Shown piece after piece: positions 1 to 10,500 of a stretch of 64,000 bases of DNA. Below the pieces are notes generated by a model. It searched no databases, was not told the DNA's origin, and was given only the letters and a program-made list of their open reading frames with translations. Position 1 is the first letter of the stretch, and every line of letters starts with the position of its first letter. Location: the NCBI GenBank assembly GCA_963932145.1, contig OZ010611.1, forward strand, positions 57,731,292 to 57,795,291, in the 5' to 3' direction. A program made the position numbers and the translations under genes. The DNA comes from Acanthosepion lycidas. Lineage: Eukaryota > Mollusca > Cephalopoda > Sepiida > Sepiidae.

Positions 1-44
1 AAACAACATCTATTACTTCCCCTAAGGCTTGTGCGTCCACGGAC

Positions 45-945
45 ATGGACACTCCCCCTCCTCGCAGCCGTACGGGTGATACCTCGGTCACTGTTCCATG
101 GACTGACAAAGATCCGTCCTTCGATAAAATCCAGGACATTATCAAGCTGAAGGAGTCTTTATCATCGTCAACATCATCTTCTGCAACAAAACCATCTTCG
201 ACTCCGGCTTCTCCAGCGCCAAAATCATCGTTACAAACAGACTCTACTCGCCCTCATCCTCTGCCTCATTTTCCCCGTCCAATTTGAAGAAAAAACCCAA
301 CACCTCAGCAAGAGCCCTCTCTTTCTCTCCGAAAAAGAAGGATGCAATTCCCTTGGTTAACACCAAACCTCCTGTACCGTCCCCTATAAAAAAAGACAGC
401 TTTACGCCCGGGAAGCGACAGACGAGACCTTCGGAAGAAGCTGGCGGGAAAAAGAGGAAAGCTAAGCTGGCTTATAACACGGGGAAGAATGTCTGCCGTG
501 TGACAATGGAAAGTGAGGAGAAGGCAAAGGATTTTGCTAAGAGGACCAATAATTTAAAAGTCCTCCTGGCCATGAAGAAATGCAGGGACCTGGACGATCC
601 TACCAACTTTCCCAGGGCAAAGATGGTCCTGACTGTAGTCCGCATTGGGTCCGGTTCACGGCAGATCTGGAGCATGATAGAGGAGGCGAAAAGAGCTTCC
701 CGGTGCCTTCTCAAATAGTCATCACGAACAATGACGAATTGAATAAACTGAAACAGTTCTGTTGTGGGAGGGTCCCTGTTTTGGTTCACCCCTCCCTATA
801 CAGGGCTTTAAAATTAACATTCCCTTTGGATGTCGGAGGCTTGTCCCAGGATGGCTCCATCAAGACTGCGATGGGCACTGGTTCCATGGGTGAAGCTGTA
901 GGCATTCTCACTCCGACTATGTTTCAGGGCGACGCCCAACCCTAA
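45..945 (+). pseudogene. LINE ORF1 remnant (nucleic-acid-binding/gag-like protein)
   Basis: This stretch precedes the endonuclease/RT ORF, where LINE ORF1 is expected. Three overlapping open stretches in different frames cover it (45-287, 284-718, and from about 690 to the TAA at 943-945), so at least two frame changes are present, near 240 and near 690. The first part is rich in Ser, Thr and Pro (poly-Ser runs around residues 38-55). The middle part is basic (Lys/Arg-rich around 410-470) and then contains a more globular segment with CRVTMESEEKAKDFAKR. The last part contains FCCGRVPVLVHPSLYRALK. No CCHC zinc knuckle or esterase motif was recognised, so assignment to ORF1 depends on position and composition. 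In other LINEs ORF1 proteins bind the element RNA; that role is assumed here. The first ATG at 45 may be internal, because the element continues upstream of the window. Confidence 0.65.
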
Positions 946-960
946 GGTAAGTGTCTCACA

Positions 961-1841
961 ATGGCTCTGTGGTTAGCAACTTTGAATGGGAGAGGGCTGA
1001 GGTCGGAGTCTCGCAGGGCGAGACTCGTACGTGACCTTCAGCATCTCATGTTTGTTGTCTACAGGAGACCCATCTTATTGCCAGTGATTATGAGAATATT
1101 CTGTCGAAGAGGTTTCACCTCTACTCAGCTTATTTTGATAGTCGCTCAAGAGGGGTTTCTTGGCTGATCAGCAGGTCCCTGGCGGCGTCGTGTTCTCTTG
1201 TGTTCGCGGATCCGGAGGGCAGGCTTTGTGTCCTGGACGTCACCATAAAAGGAAAGTCTCTTCGCTTCATTGGGGTTTATGCGCCCAGCGACCAGGCGGA
1301 GCGGGCGTCCTTTTTTCCTCGGCAGGTAGTTTTAGCGGGTGATTGGAACGCCGTCCTTGATCCCAAATTAGATCGTAGTGGGTTAAAATCGGGCTCTTAC
1401 AACCCGGACGTGAAACCATTTCGTGATTTTATCGACAGATCTGATCTCGTCGATAAGTTTCGGAACGAACACCCCGGGCAATTAGCGTGGACTTGGACAA
1501 ATAGGGGCGGCCGGGATTCGATAATTCGCACAAGCTACATCGACCGGGTTTTAGTTAGGAGAGTCGACGTAGGGCTCTTAGAGTGTCCAAGTTTTCATTC
1601 GATAGTTTACTCGGATCATCGGCTCGTCCGGGTGCGGGTAAACTTAGATAAGCCTAAACCTAGAATGAATAGTTACTGGAAGTTTAACACGTCATTGCTC
1701 GACGTGAAGGACTTCCGTGATCAGTTACTGATAACCATTCAGAGGGAATTGACGGGGAGTGTGCTTGGGAATAAGTGGTGGGGACACCTTAAGTCAGTCA
1801 TCAGGTCGTTTGCAGCTGATTATAGTCGTCGGCTCTATTGA
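961..1841 (+). pseudogene. LINE ORF2 N-terminal part: apurinic-type endonuclease (EEP family)
   Basis: In active LINEs this domain nicks the target DNA to prime reverse transcription. The ATG at 961 opens ORF2 with ATLNGRGL, matching the first EEP strand with its metal-site Asn. The frame then changes once between about 1020 and 1059, because the next motif, LQETHL (catalytic Glu), lies at 1059-1076 in the frame that continues to the TGA at 1839-1841. In that frame come GVYAPSDQAERASFF, GDWN (1338-1349), WTWTN, YIDRVLV and the terminal SDH (catalytic Asp-His, about 1611-1619). The spacing between SDQAERASFF and the GDWN strand is shorter than usual, suggesting a small in-frame deletion. The conserved residues identify the domain with little doubt. 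The frame change and the stop after SRRLY show it is not functional. Confidence 0.88.
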
Positions 1842-2292
1842 GATAGATTAGTAGCGCAAACGGCAGCTGAATCTAGATTAGAGGGTGCCATCCAGTCGGG
1901 AGATAGTGGGGAAGTAGCAGTAGCTAGGGCCGAGTTGGCCTCCTCACTTATCAAGAAGGACAAAAGCTCTGGTAGTTAGGGCTAGGTTGAAGAAAATGTC
2001 TGCCGAGGCGACGAACATGGCTACAGAACTCAGGGAAGAGGAGTTGAGCAGCGCGTCAGATCGGTACTTTCCAAGCGTCACATCGCCGGACGGACGCCGG
2101 ACGACTACAAACGAAGGCATCTGCGAGGCTTTTCGATCTTATTTCCGCGACGTTTTTACTAGGGAGCCCGGTCTGAGCCCAACCAATTTCGACGCATATT
2201 TAGCCTACTTTCCACGTCTCGGGACGGGGGAAGCGGACTTGTGCGAGGGGGCCGTCACCGAGGAGGAAATCTGGGAGGCTTTGAAACAAGAC
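1842..2292 (+). pseudogene. LINE ORF2 linker between endonuclease and RT, frame-broken
   Basis: This region joins the endonuclease to the RT. Reading on in the endonuclease frame past the TGA at 1839 gives plausible linker sequence (about 1842-1960, rich in Ala, Glu and Leu). The frame then changes near 1960 to one that carries KALVVRARLKKMSAEATN (about 1955-2010) and runs through SDRYFPSVTSPDGRRTTTNE, an FRSYFRDVFTRE motif, and TEEEIWEALKQDS ending near 2293. The 'E-I-x-x-A-L' wording just before a P-G-I-D-G motif is typical of the region upstream of RT block 1 in L1/Tx1 LINEs. The frame changes again at about 2288-2297, where the RT begins. No catalytic function is expected here; in relatives the segment is a helical linker. 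It belongs to the same ORF2 relic as its neighbours. Confidence 0.75.
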
Positions 2293-2293
2293 T

Positions 2294-4372
2294 CCGGGTA
2301 TAGACGGTCTTCCCTACGAGTTGTACTTGAGGCTGTCGCCCGTTTTTGTTCCGCTTCTGGCACTGATGTTCAACCACTGGTTGAGGAACGGGACGATACC
2401 CCGACGCTTCACCAGGGGTGTCATCAAGTTGTTACGCAAGAGCAAAAGCGGAGGGGATGGGATAGGTAATTTCCGCCCTTTGACTATGCTGAATGTAGAG
2501 TTGAAGATTTTGGTGAAGGTCTTGGCCAACCGTTTGCAGCTTGTCCTCGATGGTCTGATAGGTCCCGAACAGACATGCGCTGTGAGGGGGAGGACTATCC
2601 AGGACAACCTTCATATGGTTCGCCAGATCATAGAAAAAGTCGACGGTGAAGCCGCACTGATCAATTTGGATCAGTCCAAGGCATTCGATAGGGTGGACCA
2701 TCGTTTTCTCGAGGCTGTTCTCGCCTCTGCCCGGTTCGGGTGCCAATTTCGGTCCTGGATACGTCTCCTGTACAGGTCCCCTGGGGCACTGGTGGAAGTG
2801 AACGGGGTGAGGTCGGAGCCTTTCACCTTGTCTCGATCGATTCGTCAAGGTTGTCCGCTTTCGCCTATGCTATATGTTCTTGCTTTGGAACCCTTCTTTC
2901 GCAAGCTAAAGGCGAATCCGGTCCTTCGCGGAATTTCTTTACCTGGTGCCAACAAATCGGCCAAGTGTTCAGCCTATGCTGACGACGTGTCTGTTTTCGT
3001 TAAGAACACCGCCGAAATTCACGAAGTCAGCAAAGAAGTTTGCAGGTATGAGATGGTGGCGGGGGCCAAAATCAATTGCGATAAGTCTGTCGGCTTGCGG
3101 TTGGGTGATTGGGAGGGTGTTCCTCTCCCCGGTCCCTTCGGCTGGACGGACGGGCCCGTTAAGATACTCGGTGTCTGGTTCGGGCCCGGTCTTCAGCTAG
3201 ACACCAACTGGTCGGAGGTTCGGAAGAAGGTCGAGGAAGCAGTTCGCCTGTGGACTCGAAGGAATCTTTCTTTGAAGGGGAGGGCGGAAGTGTGCATTAC
3301 GCACATCTACCCGATCCTCCTCTACCGTCTTTCGGTTCTTCCACTCCCGTCTACCGAACTAGACAATTTCGTTAAAGAGCTTTTCAATTTCCTTTGGAGA
3401 GGAAAAGCTCATTTGGTAAATCGCAGGGTCTGCTGCCTCCATCCTGCCGAAGGCGGTCTGGGAATGCCAAGCGTCGAGACACGTCAGCACATACTCTGCT
3501 TGAATTTCCTAGAACGGATGTGTACGCCAAAGGACGATGAGGGCGAATTCTGGAAGGAAGACGCTCGTCAAGCTTTTCCATCCCTGGAAAGTGTGCATTC
3601 CGACGAGGTGGAGGCTCACCGCTCAACTGATGGTGAATGCCTCTTTTACAAGGAATGTAGGAAAGCGCTGTGCTGCCTCCTTGGGGTAAAAGAACACCAT
3701 TCTGACACACGGGATTTGTTACGGAAGGCTTTATATCGGGTAATTGTGAGGGGAAAGGCCAAGGACAGGCTCCCGAGCGAGCTGGGCCTTACGAACGGGG
3801 AGTTTAGCTCCGTCTCGCCTTGGGCGCCCGGGTTGAAATGTCTCAATAACGACGAGGCATCCCTCACCTGGCTGGTGTTGCGAGGGGCTCTCTGGGTCGG
3901 CAAAAAGCTCCGCGCAGCGGGTTTGGCGGTTACAGCCAAATGTGTTCGCTGTGGTGACTGTGAGGAGTCAATCGAACATGCCTTCTTTCACTGCGACGTT
4001 GTGCAACCTTTGTGCAGGCTGATTGAAGGCTACATGGTTCGCGTCTTGGACGGAAAGTTTTTTGCCCTGGAAGCCAGTTCCGTTTGTGCCAACGTGGTTC
4101 CGTCAATGTCGAGGGATCAGCACTATGTGCTCTTGTGTCTGCTCGGCATTATGCGAATGGTAGTGTGGACGACTAGACAGAAGGAGTTTCACGCGGGTGA
4201 GAAAATTTCCTCCTTGCAACTGGTCTCTTTCTTTAGGCATCAGCTTAAGGTTAAGATCAGGGCGGAGAGGGTGCGTCTCTCCACGTCGAAATTCGGCAAA
4301 AGGTGGGTGAAAGTTTCACGCTTGGTGAGAGTGAGCGGTGCTGACCTCGAGTGGTTGTTGGATGCAACTTAG
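2294..4372 (+). pseudogene. LINE ORF2 reverse transcriptase and C-terminal CCHC-like domain (long intact stretch)
   Basis: This is the longest open stretch in the window, about 690 codons ending at the TAA 4370-4372. It opens with PGIDGLPYELYLRLSP, a canonical RT entry motif, so it continues ORF2 and has no start of its own. Numbering from codon 2321: FRPLTMLN at 51-58; PEQTCAVRGRTIQDNLH at 82-98; motif A LDQSKAFDRVD at 116-126 with catalytic Asp 117; RQGCPLSP at 175-182; motif C YADD at 219-222 (codons 2975-2986) with Asp 221/222; KILGVWFG and thumb-like WTRRNLSLKGRAEV at 311-324. A putative zinc knuckle C-x2-C-x8-H-x4-C lies at 541-558. All catalytic Asp residues are kept, which suggests the copy is not very ancient. 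It copied element RNA at nicked target DNA when part of an intact ORF2. Antisense open frames over this region are shadows. Confidence 0.95.
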
Positions 4373-4976
4373 GCAAGAGGATTTTGGGACTCCAACCGAA
4401 ACATCAGTCATCCCGTGACATTTAAGGTAAGATAGGACTTTTTCTTTTTCAGTTTTCGCCTTCTCAGGGCTAAATATTTTCCTTTCAACATAGCTAGTGC
4501 ATGCAAGTACATAAGTCCCGCTTTTTTGTCCTCCTTTTAGTTATTTGTCTCCACCCCACCCGACTTTAGGTGACAGATTTCTCTTTTCTCTGGATTTGTT
4601 TCAACCCAGTTAATCGAGATTTCAGCCACATTTTTGGAAGGGTCCTACTACTAATATTGTTTTGTTTAGTTTCTTTTACAAACATGTTTTTCATTGTATA
4701 TAATCATTGGGTTTATTTTTTTCCCGATCCCTCGATAATTGTAAAAATAAAAACTTCATGATAGGGCTTTTCATAGCGAAAATGTGGTATTTTGGTGATT
4801 GTGGTGTGATTGTAATGAGTAAAAGCGTTGTTATGGTGAAAGGAATATTGTAAGTACGAATGGGTCAAAGATTGAGACTAGTTAGTTTTGAGATAGGACT
4901 AGAGAAGACCAATCTTTTCCCCACCCCCATTTTTAGCCCTCGTGGCACATTTGTACCATTTTGGTAAATAAAATTT
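4373..4976 (+). other. LINE 3' untranslated region
   Basis: Non-coding stretch directly after the ORF2 stop, becoming T- and A-rich compared with the ORF. It holds pyrimidine-rich tracts (around 4440-4455 and 4525-4560) and two AATAAA hexamers, at about 4746-4751 and 4967-4972, which would fit polyadenylation signals. The second lies just before the TGGATCAAAGTGTAGTA repeat that starts at 4977. A 63-codon open frame at 4570-4761 has no recognisable motif and sits in T-rich DNA, so it is not called as a gene. The right limit is an inference from the change in composition and the start of repeated DNA. Confidence 0.6.
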
Positions 4977-5314
4977 TGGATCAAAGTGTAGTATCTGTGC
5001 TTTGTGATCATCCGGGCTGGCTTCTGTCGAACTCTCTAATGCAGAGAGGAACTCGGAGAAAGCTTTGCCGAAGTGCAAGGTTTCCTTCGGGGAGGTAGAC
5101 AGGACCTGAACCCGTCAAGGCTGGTTCAAAGGTCATATATTTGGCCGAGCCTACGGACTCGCGGGCTACCCACATTAAACCGGCCTTGTGCCACATTTAA
5201 TCCTCGTGGTTGGATTAATAAATACCAAGCTGCTCGGCACGGGGGCCTGGATCAAAGTGTAGTACGCTGCCTTTGTGAGCTTCCGGTGCTTTGTCGAGAG
5301 TGTTACTCTTCGGA
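4977..5314 (+). repeat. Diverged direct duplication, offset 271 bp, next to the LINE 3' end
   Basis: TGGATCAAAGTGTAGTA occurs exactly at 4977-4993 and again at 5248-5264. Sequence after both copies aligns further with gaps (TTTGTGA..., a CCGG, then TGTCGA). Sequence before both copies also resembles each other: a GCACATTT/GCCACATTT stretch and an AATAAA (4967-4972 and 5217-5222). This looks like an old tandem duplication of a 3'-end segment. It may be part of the LINE 3' UTR or an unrelated short repeat. Composition is GC-richer than the satellite that follows. The small open frames here show no recognisable protein feature. Confidence 0.6.
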
Positions 5315-5671
5315 GCGATCCCGTCTCCGCGGTCGATCCGCCCTGGAAGACGTTCACCTCTCTGACCGTCTTCGCCAAGTGATACATTTTGGTGCGATCC
5401 CGTTTCCGCGGTCGATCCGCCCTGTGAAGTCTATCACTATTCTGCCTTGGCCCTGTTTAGGGACTCCGTCTTCGCCAAGGGATACACTTTGGCGCGATCC
5501 CGTTTCCGCGGTCGATCCGCCCAGTAAAGTTGTATCACTGTTCTGATTTGGCCCTGTTTAGGGACACCGTCTTCGCCAAGGGATACACTTTGGCGCGATC
5601 TCGTTTCCGCGGTCGATCCGCCCAGTAAAGTTGTATCACTGTTCTGACTTGGCCCTGTTTAGGGACACCGA
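5315..5671 (+). repeat. GC-rich minisatellite, four copies of a ~100-bp unit
   Basis: Units begin with GCGATCCCGT(T/C)TCCGCGG followed by TCGATCCGCCC, at about 5315, 5394, 5494 and 5595. Spacing is 79, 100 and 101 bp, so the first unit is shortened and more diverged. Each later unit also contains TATCACT-TTCTG, TTGGCCCTGTTTAGGGAC and CGTCTTCGCCAAG-GATACA. Copies 3 and 4 are nearly identical, while copies 1 and 2 are more diverged. The fourth copy is abandoned after GGGACACCG at about 5670. Any coding potential through these units is low-complexity and not supported. Whether this belongs to the LINE tail or is an independent array is unknown. Confidence 0.9.
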
Positions 5672-5910
5672 TCAACCTAGTGCTGTTCCCGTATATTCTC
5701 CCATCCGGCAGTCAACCAGCTACATCCGTCTCGCCGATAAACTCTACATTCGTTTTTACCAATACGATCGAAGGCAGCTACCACTAAACAAAACCAGTCA
5801 TACCGGACCCGACACCAACTTGAACACATTTCTTCAGAGTACACTCTTGTACAATTGGCATTATTAAAATCGACATTATTGTTCCATAAACCTTCGCCTT
5901 TGTCCCCTCA
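5672..5910. other. Unique boundary segment between GC-rich repeats and satellite
   Basis: About 240 bp with no repeat to either side. An open frame on the plus strand (5631-5867) crosses it but begins inside the minisatellite, and its 78 codons show no recognisable motif, so no gene is called. The sequence turns AT-rich near 5860, and recognisable satellite homology begins at about 5911 (TTGTCTTGGCTGTT... then TATTTAACATTATG). Confidence 0.6.
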
Positions 5911-7536
5911 TTGTCTTGGCTGTTCACATATTTAACATTATGTAAAGGCAATGCACTCCTCTAGATCTGGCTTGAAATTATTTTTTATTCTAATTCATAG
6001 AAATGGATTAGCGTGAAATGGAGTCGTCCCATACAGCGGTGAGTTAGCAGAAAAATTTTGTGGGCACAAAATGGGAGATCAGTGACTTATTCTCTTCGGT
6101 TTGTGCCTTGTATTTACCTTTTTCTTCTATATTTAACATGATGTAGAGGCAAGGCCCCCCTCTAAATCTGGCTTGAAATTATTTTTCCTTCTAATTCATA
6201 GAAATGGAGTAACGTGCAATGGTTTCCTTTCATACAACTGTGAGTTAGTAGAAAAATTATTTGGGCACAAAATGGGTGATCAGTATCTTATTCTCTTCTG
6301 TTTGTGCCTTGTATTTACCTTTTTCTTCTATATTTAACATTATGTAGATGCAAGGCCCCCCTCTAAATATGGCTTTAAATTTTTTTTCATTCTAATTCAT
6401 AAAACTGGAGTAGCGTTCAATAGTGTCGGCTCATACAACTGTGAGTTAGTAGAAAAAATGTGTGGGCTCAAGATGGGTGATCAGTGCTGATACTCTTCTG
6501 TTTGTGCCCTGTCTTTACCTTTTTCTTCTATATTTAACATTATGTAGAGGCAAGCCTCCCCCTAAATCTGGCTTGAAAGTATTTTTCATTCTAATTCATA
6601 GAAATGGAGTAGCGTGAAATGGTGTCATCTCATACAGCTGTGAGTTAGTAGAAAAAATTTGTGGTCTCAAAATGGGTGATCAGTGACTTATACTCTTCTG
6701 TTTGTGCCCTGTCTTTACCTTTTTCTTCTATATTTAATAGTAGTAGAGGCTAGGCCCCCCTCTAAATCTGGAGTGAAATTATTTTTCATTCTAATTCATA
6801 GACTTGGAGTAGCGTGCAATGGTGTCGTCTCATACAACTGTGAGGTAGTTGAAAAAATATGTGGGCACATAATGGGTGATCAGTGTCTTATTCTATTCTG
6901 TTTGTGCCTCGTCTTTTTCTTCTATATTTAATAGTAGTAGAGGCAAGGCCCCCCTCTAAATATGGCTTTAAATTTTTTTTCATTCTAATTCATAAAACTG
7001 GAGTAGCGTTCAATAGTGTCGTCTCATACAACTGTGAGTTAGTAGAAAAAATGTGTGGGCTCAAGATGGGTGATCAGTGCTGATACTCTTCTGTTTGTGC
7101 CCTGTCTTTACCTTTTTCTTCTATATTTAACATTATGTAGAGGCAAGCCTCCCCCTAAATCTGGCTTGAAAGTATTTTTCATTCTAATTCATAGAAATGG
7201 AGTAGCGTGAAATGGTGTCATCTCATACAGCTGTGAGTTAGTAGAAAAAATTTGTGGTCTCAAAATGGGTGATCAGTGACTTATACTCTTCTGTTTGTGC
7301 CCTGTCTTTACCTTTTTCTTCTATATTTAATAGTAGTAGAGGCTAGGCCCCCCTCTAAATCTGGAGTGAAATTATTTTTCATTCTAATTAATAGAATTGG
7401 AGTAGCGTGCAATGGTTTCGTCTCATACAACTGTGAGTTAGTAGAAAAAATTTGTGGGCACAAAATGGGGGATCAGTGTCTTATTCTCTTCTGTTTGTGC
7501 CTTGTGTTTAGCTTTTTCTTCTATATTTAACATTAT
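5911..7536 (+). repeat. Degenerate edge monomers of the satellite (about 8 copies)
   Basis: The first monomers differ most from the rest. They read CTGGCTTGAAAT or CTGGAGTGAAAT where inner copies read CTGGATTG or CTTGGTTG, and they carry private variants such as CTCTAAATATGGCTTTAAA, TTTAATAGTAGTAGAGG and GGGCTCAAGATGGG. The very first copy (from 5911) is the most altered (TGTAAAGGCAATGCACTCCT). Units run 198-201 bp. Rising divergence toward the edge is what is expected when edge copies are no longer homogenised with the core. Confidence 0.85.
6350..7440 (+). repeat. 593-bp three-monomer tandem duplication in the edge block
   Basis: The rare sequence CTCTAAATATGGCTTTAAA occurs at 6361 and 6954, an offset of 593 bp. 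The following GGGCTCAAGATGGGTGATCA and the next two monomers match too, so copy 1 is about 6350-6942 and copy 2 about 6943-7440 or slightly beyond. The copies are very similar at first and drift toward the end. Matching open frames at 6683 and 7276 are a by-product of this duplication. Confidence 0.85.
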
Positions 7537-10500
7537 GTAGAGGCAAGGCCCCCCTCTAAATCTGGATTGAAATTATTTTTCATTCTAATTCATAGAAATG
7601 GAGTAGCGTGCAATGGTGTCGTCTCATACAACTGTGAGTTAGTAGAAAAATTTGTCGGCACAAAATGGGTGATCAGTGTCTTATTCTCTTCTGTTTGTGC
7701 CTTGTCTTTACCTTTTTCTTCTATATTTAACATTATGTAGAGGCAAGGCCCCCCTCTAAATCTGGATTGAAATTATTTTTCATTCTAATTCATAGAAATG
7801 GAGTAGCGTGCAATGGTGTCGTCTCATACAACTGTGAGTTAGTAGAAAAATTTGTGGGCACAAAATGGGTGATCAGTGTCTTATTCTCTTCTGTTTGTGC
7901 CTTGTCTTTACCATTTTCTTCTATATTTAACATTATGTAGAGGCAAGCCCCCCCTCTAAATCTGGATTGAAATTATTTTTCATTCTAATTCATAGAAATG
8001 GAGTAGCGTGCAATGGTTTCGTCTCATACTACAGTGAGTTAGTAGAAAAAATTTGTGGGCACAAAATGGGGGATCAGTGTCTTATTCTCTTCTGTTTGTG
8101 CCTTGTGTTTACCTTTTTCTTCTATATTTAACATTATGTAGAGGAAAGGCCCCCCTCTAAATCTGGATTGAAATTATTTTTCATTCTAATTCATAGAAAT
8201 GGAGTAGCGTGCAATGGTGTCGTCTCATACAACTGTGAGTTAGTAGAAAAATTTGTGGGCCCAAAATGGGTGATCAGTGTCCTATTCTCTTCTGTTTGTG
8301 CCTTGTCTTTAGCTTTTTCTTCTATATTTAACATTATGTAGAGGCAAGCCCCCCCCTCTAAATCTGGATTGAAATTATTTTTCATTCTAATTCATAGAAA
8401 TGGAGTAGCGTGCAATGGTGTCGTCTCATACAACTGTGAGTTAGTAGAAAAATTTGTGGGCACAAAATGGGTGATCAGTGTCTTATTCTCTTCCGTTTGT
8501 GCCTTGTCTTTAGCTTTTTCTTCTATATTTAACATTATGTAGAGGCAAGCCACCCCTCTAAATCTGGATTGAATTTATTTTTCATTCTAATTCATAGAAA
8601 TTGAGTAGCTTGCAATGGTTTCGTCTCATACAACTGTGAGTTAATAGAAAAAATTTGTGGGCACAAAATGGGTGATCAGTGTCTTATTCTCTTCTGTTTG
8701 TGCCTTGTCTTTAGCTTTTTCTTCTATATTTAACATTATGTAGAGGCAAGGCCCCCCTCTAAATCTGGATTGAAATTATTTTTCATTCTAATTCATAGAA
8801 ATGGAGTAGCATGCAATGGTGTCATCTCATACTACTGTGAGTTAGTAGAAAGATTTGTGGGCACAAAATGGGTGATCAGTGTCTTATTCTCTTCTGTTTG
8901 TGCCTTGTGTTTACATTTTTCTTCTATATTTAACATTATTTAGAGGCAAGGCCCCCCTCTAAATCTGGATTGAAATTATTTTTCATTCTAATTCATAGAA
9001 ATGGAGTAGCGTGCAATGGTGTCGTCTCATACAACAGTGAGTTAGGAGAAAATATTTGTGGGCACAAAATGGGTGATCAGTGTCTTATTCTCTTCTGTTT
9101 GTGCCTTGTCTTTACCTTTTTCTGCTATATTTAACATTATGTAGAGGCAAGCCCCCCCTCTAAATCTGGATTGAAATTATTTTTCATTCTAATTCATAGA
9201 AATGGAGTAGCGTGCAATGGTTTCGTCTCATACAACTGTGAGTTAGTAGAAAAATTTGTGGGCACAAATTGATTGATCAGAGACTTATTCAATTCTGTTT
9301 GTGGCTAGTCTTTAGCTTTTTCTTCTATATTTAACATTATGTAGAGGCAAGGCCCCCCTCTAAATCTGGATTGAAATTATTTTTCATTCTAATTCATAGA
9401 AATGGAGTAGCGTGCAATGGCGTCGTCACATACAACTGTGAGTTAGTAGAAAAATTTGTGGGCACAAAATGGTTGATCAGTGTCTTATTCTCTTCTGTTT
9501 GTGCCTTGTGTTTACCTTTTTCTTCTATATTTAACATTATGTAGAGGCAAGGCCCCCTCTAAATCTGGATTGAAATTATTTTTCATTCTAATTCATAAAA
9601 AATGGATTAGCGTGCAATGGTGTCGTCTCATACAACTGTGAGTTAGTAGAAAAATTTGTGGGCACAAAATGGGTGATCAGTATCTTATTCTCTTCTGTTT
9701 GTGCCTTGTCTTTACCTTTTTCTTCTATATTTAACATTATTTAGAGGCAAGGCCCCCCTCTAAATCTGGATTGTAATTATTTTTCATTCTAATTCATAGA
9801 AATGGAGTAGCGTGCAATGGTGTCGTCTCATACAACGGTGAGTTAGTAGAAAAATTTGTGGGCACAAATTGTTTGATCAGAGTCTTATTCTCTTCTGTTT
9901 TTGCCTAGTCTTTAGCTTTTTCTGCTATACTTAACATTAAGTAGAGGCAAGGCCCCCCTCTAAATCTGGATTGAAATTATTTTGCATTCTAATTAATAGA
10001 AATGGAGTAGCGTGCAATGGTGTCGTCTCATACAACTGTGAGTTAGTAGAAAAATTTGTGGGCACAAAATGGGTGATCAGTGTCTTATTCTCTTCTGTTT
10101 GTGCCTTGTCTTTAGCTTTTTCTTCTATATTTAACATTATGTAGAGGCAAGGCCCCCCTCTAAATCTGGATTGAAATTATTTTTCATTCTAATTCATAGA
10201 AATGGAGTAGCGTGCAATGGTATCGTCTCATACTACTGTGAGTTAGTAGAAAGATTTGTGGGCACAAAATGGGTGATCAGTGTCTTATTCTCTTTGTTTG
10301 TGCCTTGACTTTAGCTTTTTCTTCTATATTTAACATTATGTAGAGGCAAGCCCCCCTCTAAATCTGGATTGAAATTATTTTTCATTCTAATTCATAGAAA
10401 TATAGTAGCGTGCAATGGTTTCGTCTCATAAAACTGTGATTTAGTAGAAAAAATTTGTGGGCACAAAATGGGTGATCAGTGTCATATTCTCTTCTGTTTG

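Larger units (their letters stand above)
1..4976 (+). mobile_element. Decayed non-LTR retrotransposon (LINE), Tx1/L1-like, 5' end outside window
   Basis: Two consecutive coding regions on the plus strand have LINE organisation: a Ser/Pro/Lys-rich ORF1 ending at 945, then 15 bp later an ORF2 beginning at 961 with an endonuclease followed by a reverse transcriptase and a cysteine-histidine knuckle, ending at 4372. A non-coding tail of about 600 bp follows. The window opens inside or just before ORF1, so the 5' UTR and 5' junction are missing. Both ORFs are broken by several frame changes while their motifs remain readable, so this copy is inactive. The clade call (Tx1/L1-like rather than RTE, CR1 or R2) rests on an N-terminal apurinic-type endonuclease, the wording around the RT motifs and the C-terminal CCHC-like knuckle, and is an inference from memory. 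The 3' end is set just before a repeated block starting at 4977; it may instead extend to about 5670. No poly(A) tail or target-site duplication was identified. Confidence 0.93.

Noticed and set aside
472-789. Minus-strand open frame over LINE ORF1
   Set aside because: Antisense shadow of the LINE coding region; no recognisable protein features.
2314-3939. Several minus-strand and alternative-frame open stretches over the RT (e.g. 2432-2848, 3384-3710, 3646-3939)
   Set aside because: They overlap the well-supported RT frame and show no domain; they follow from the GC-richer coding sequence.
1-4976. LTR retroelement or virus-like origin for the RT region
   Set aside because: No long terminal repeats, protease, RNase H or integrase; an N-terminal apurinic-type endonuclease and Tx1/L1-style RT motifs place it with LINEs.
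5073-5546. 157-codon plus-strand frame across the GC-rich repeats
   Set aside because: Its second half is translated minisatellite and it lacks any motif; repeat units with a length near 100 bp do not keep frame.
5315-5671. tRNA-derived SINE suggested by GGTCGATCCG resembling a B box
   Set aside because: The match to the B-box consensus is imperfect, no A box at suitable distance was found, and the unit is a simple tandem repeat.
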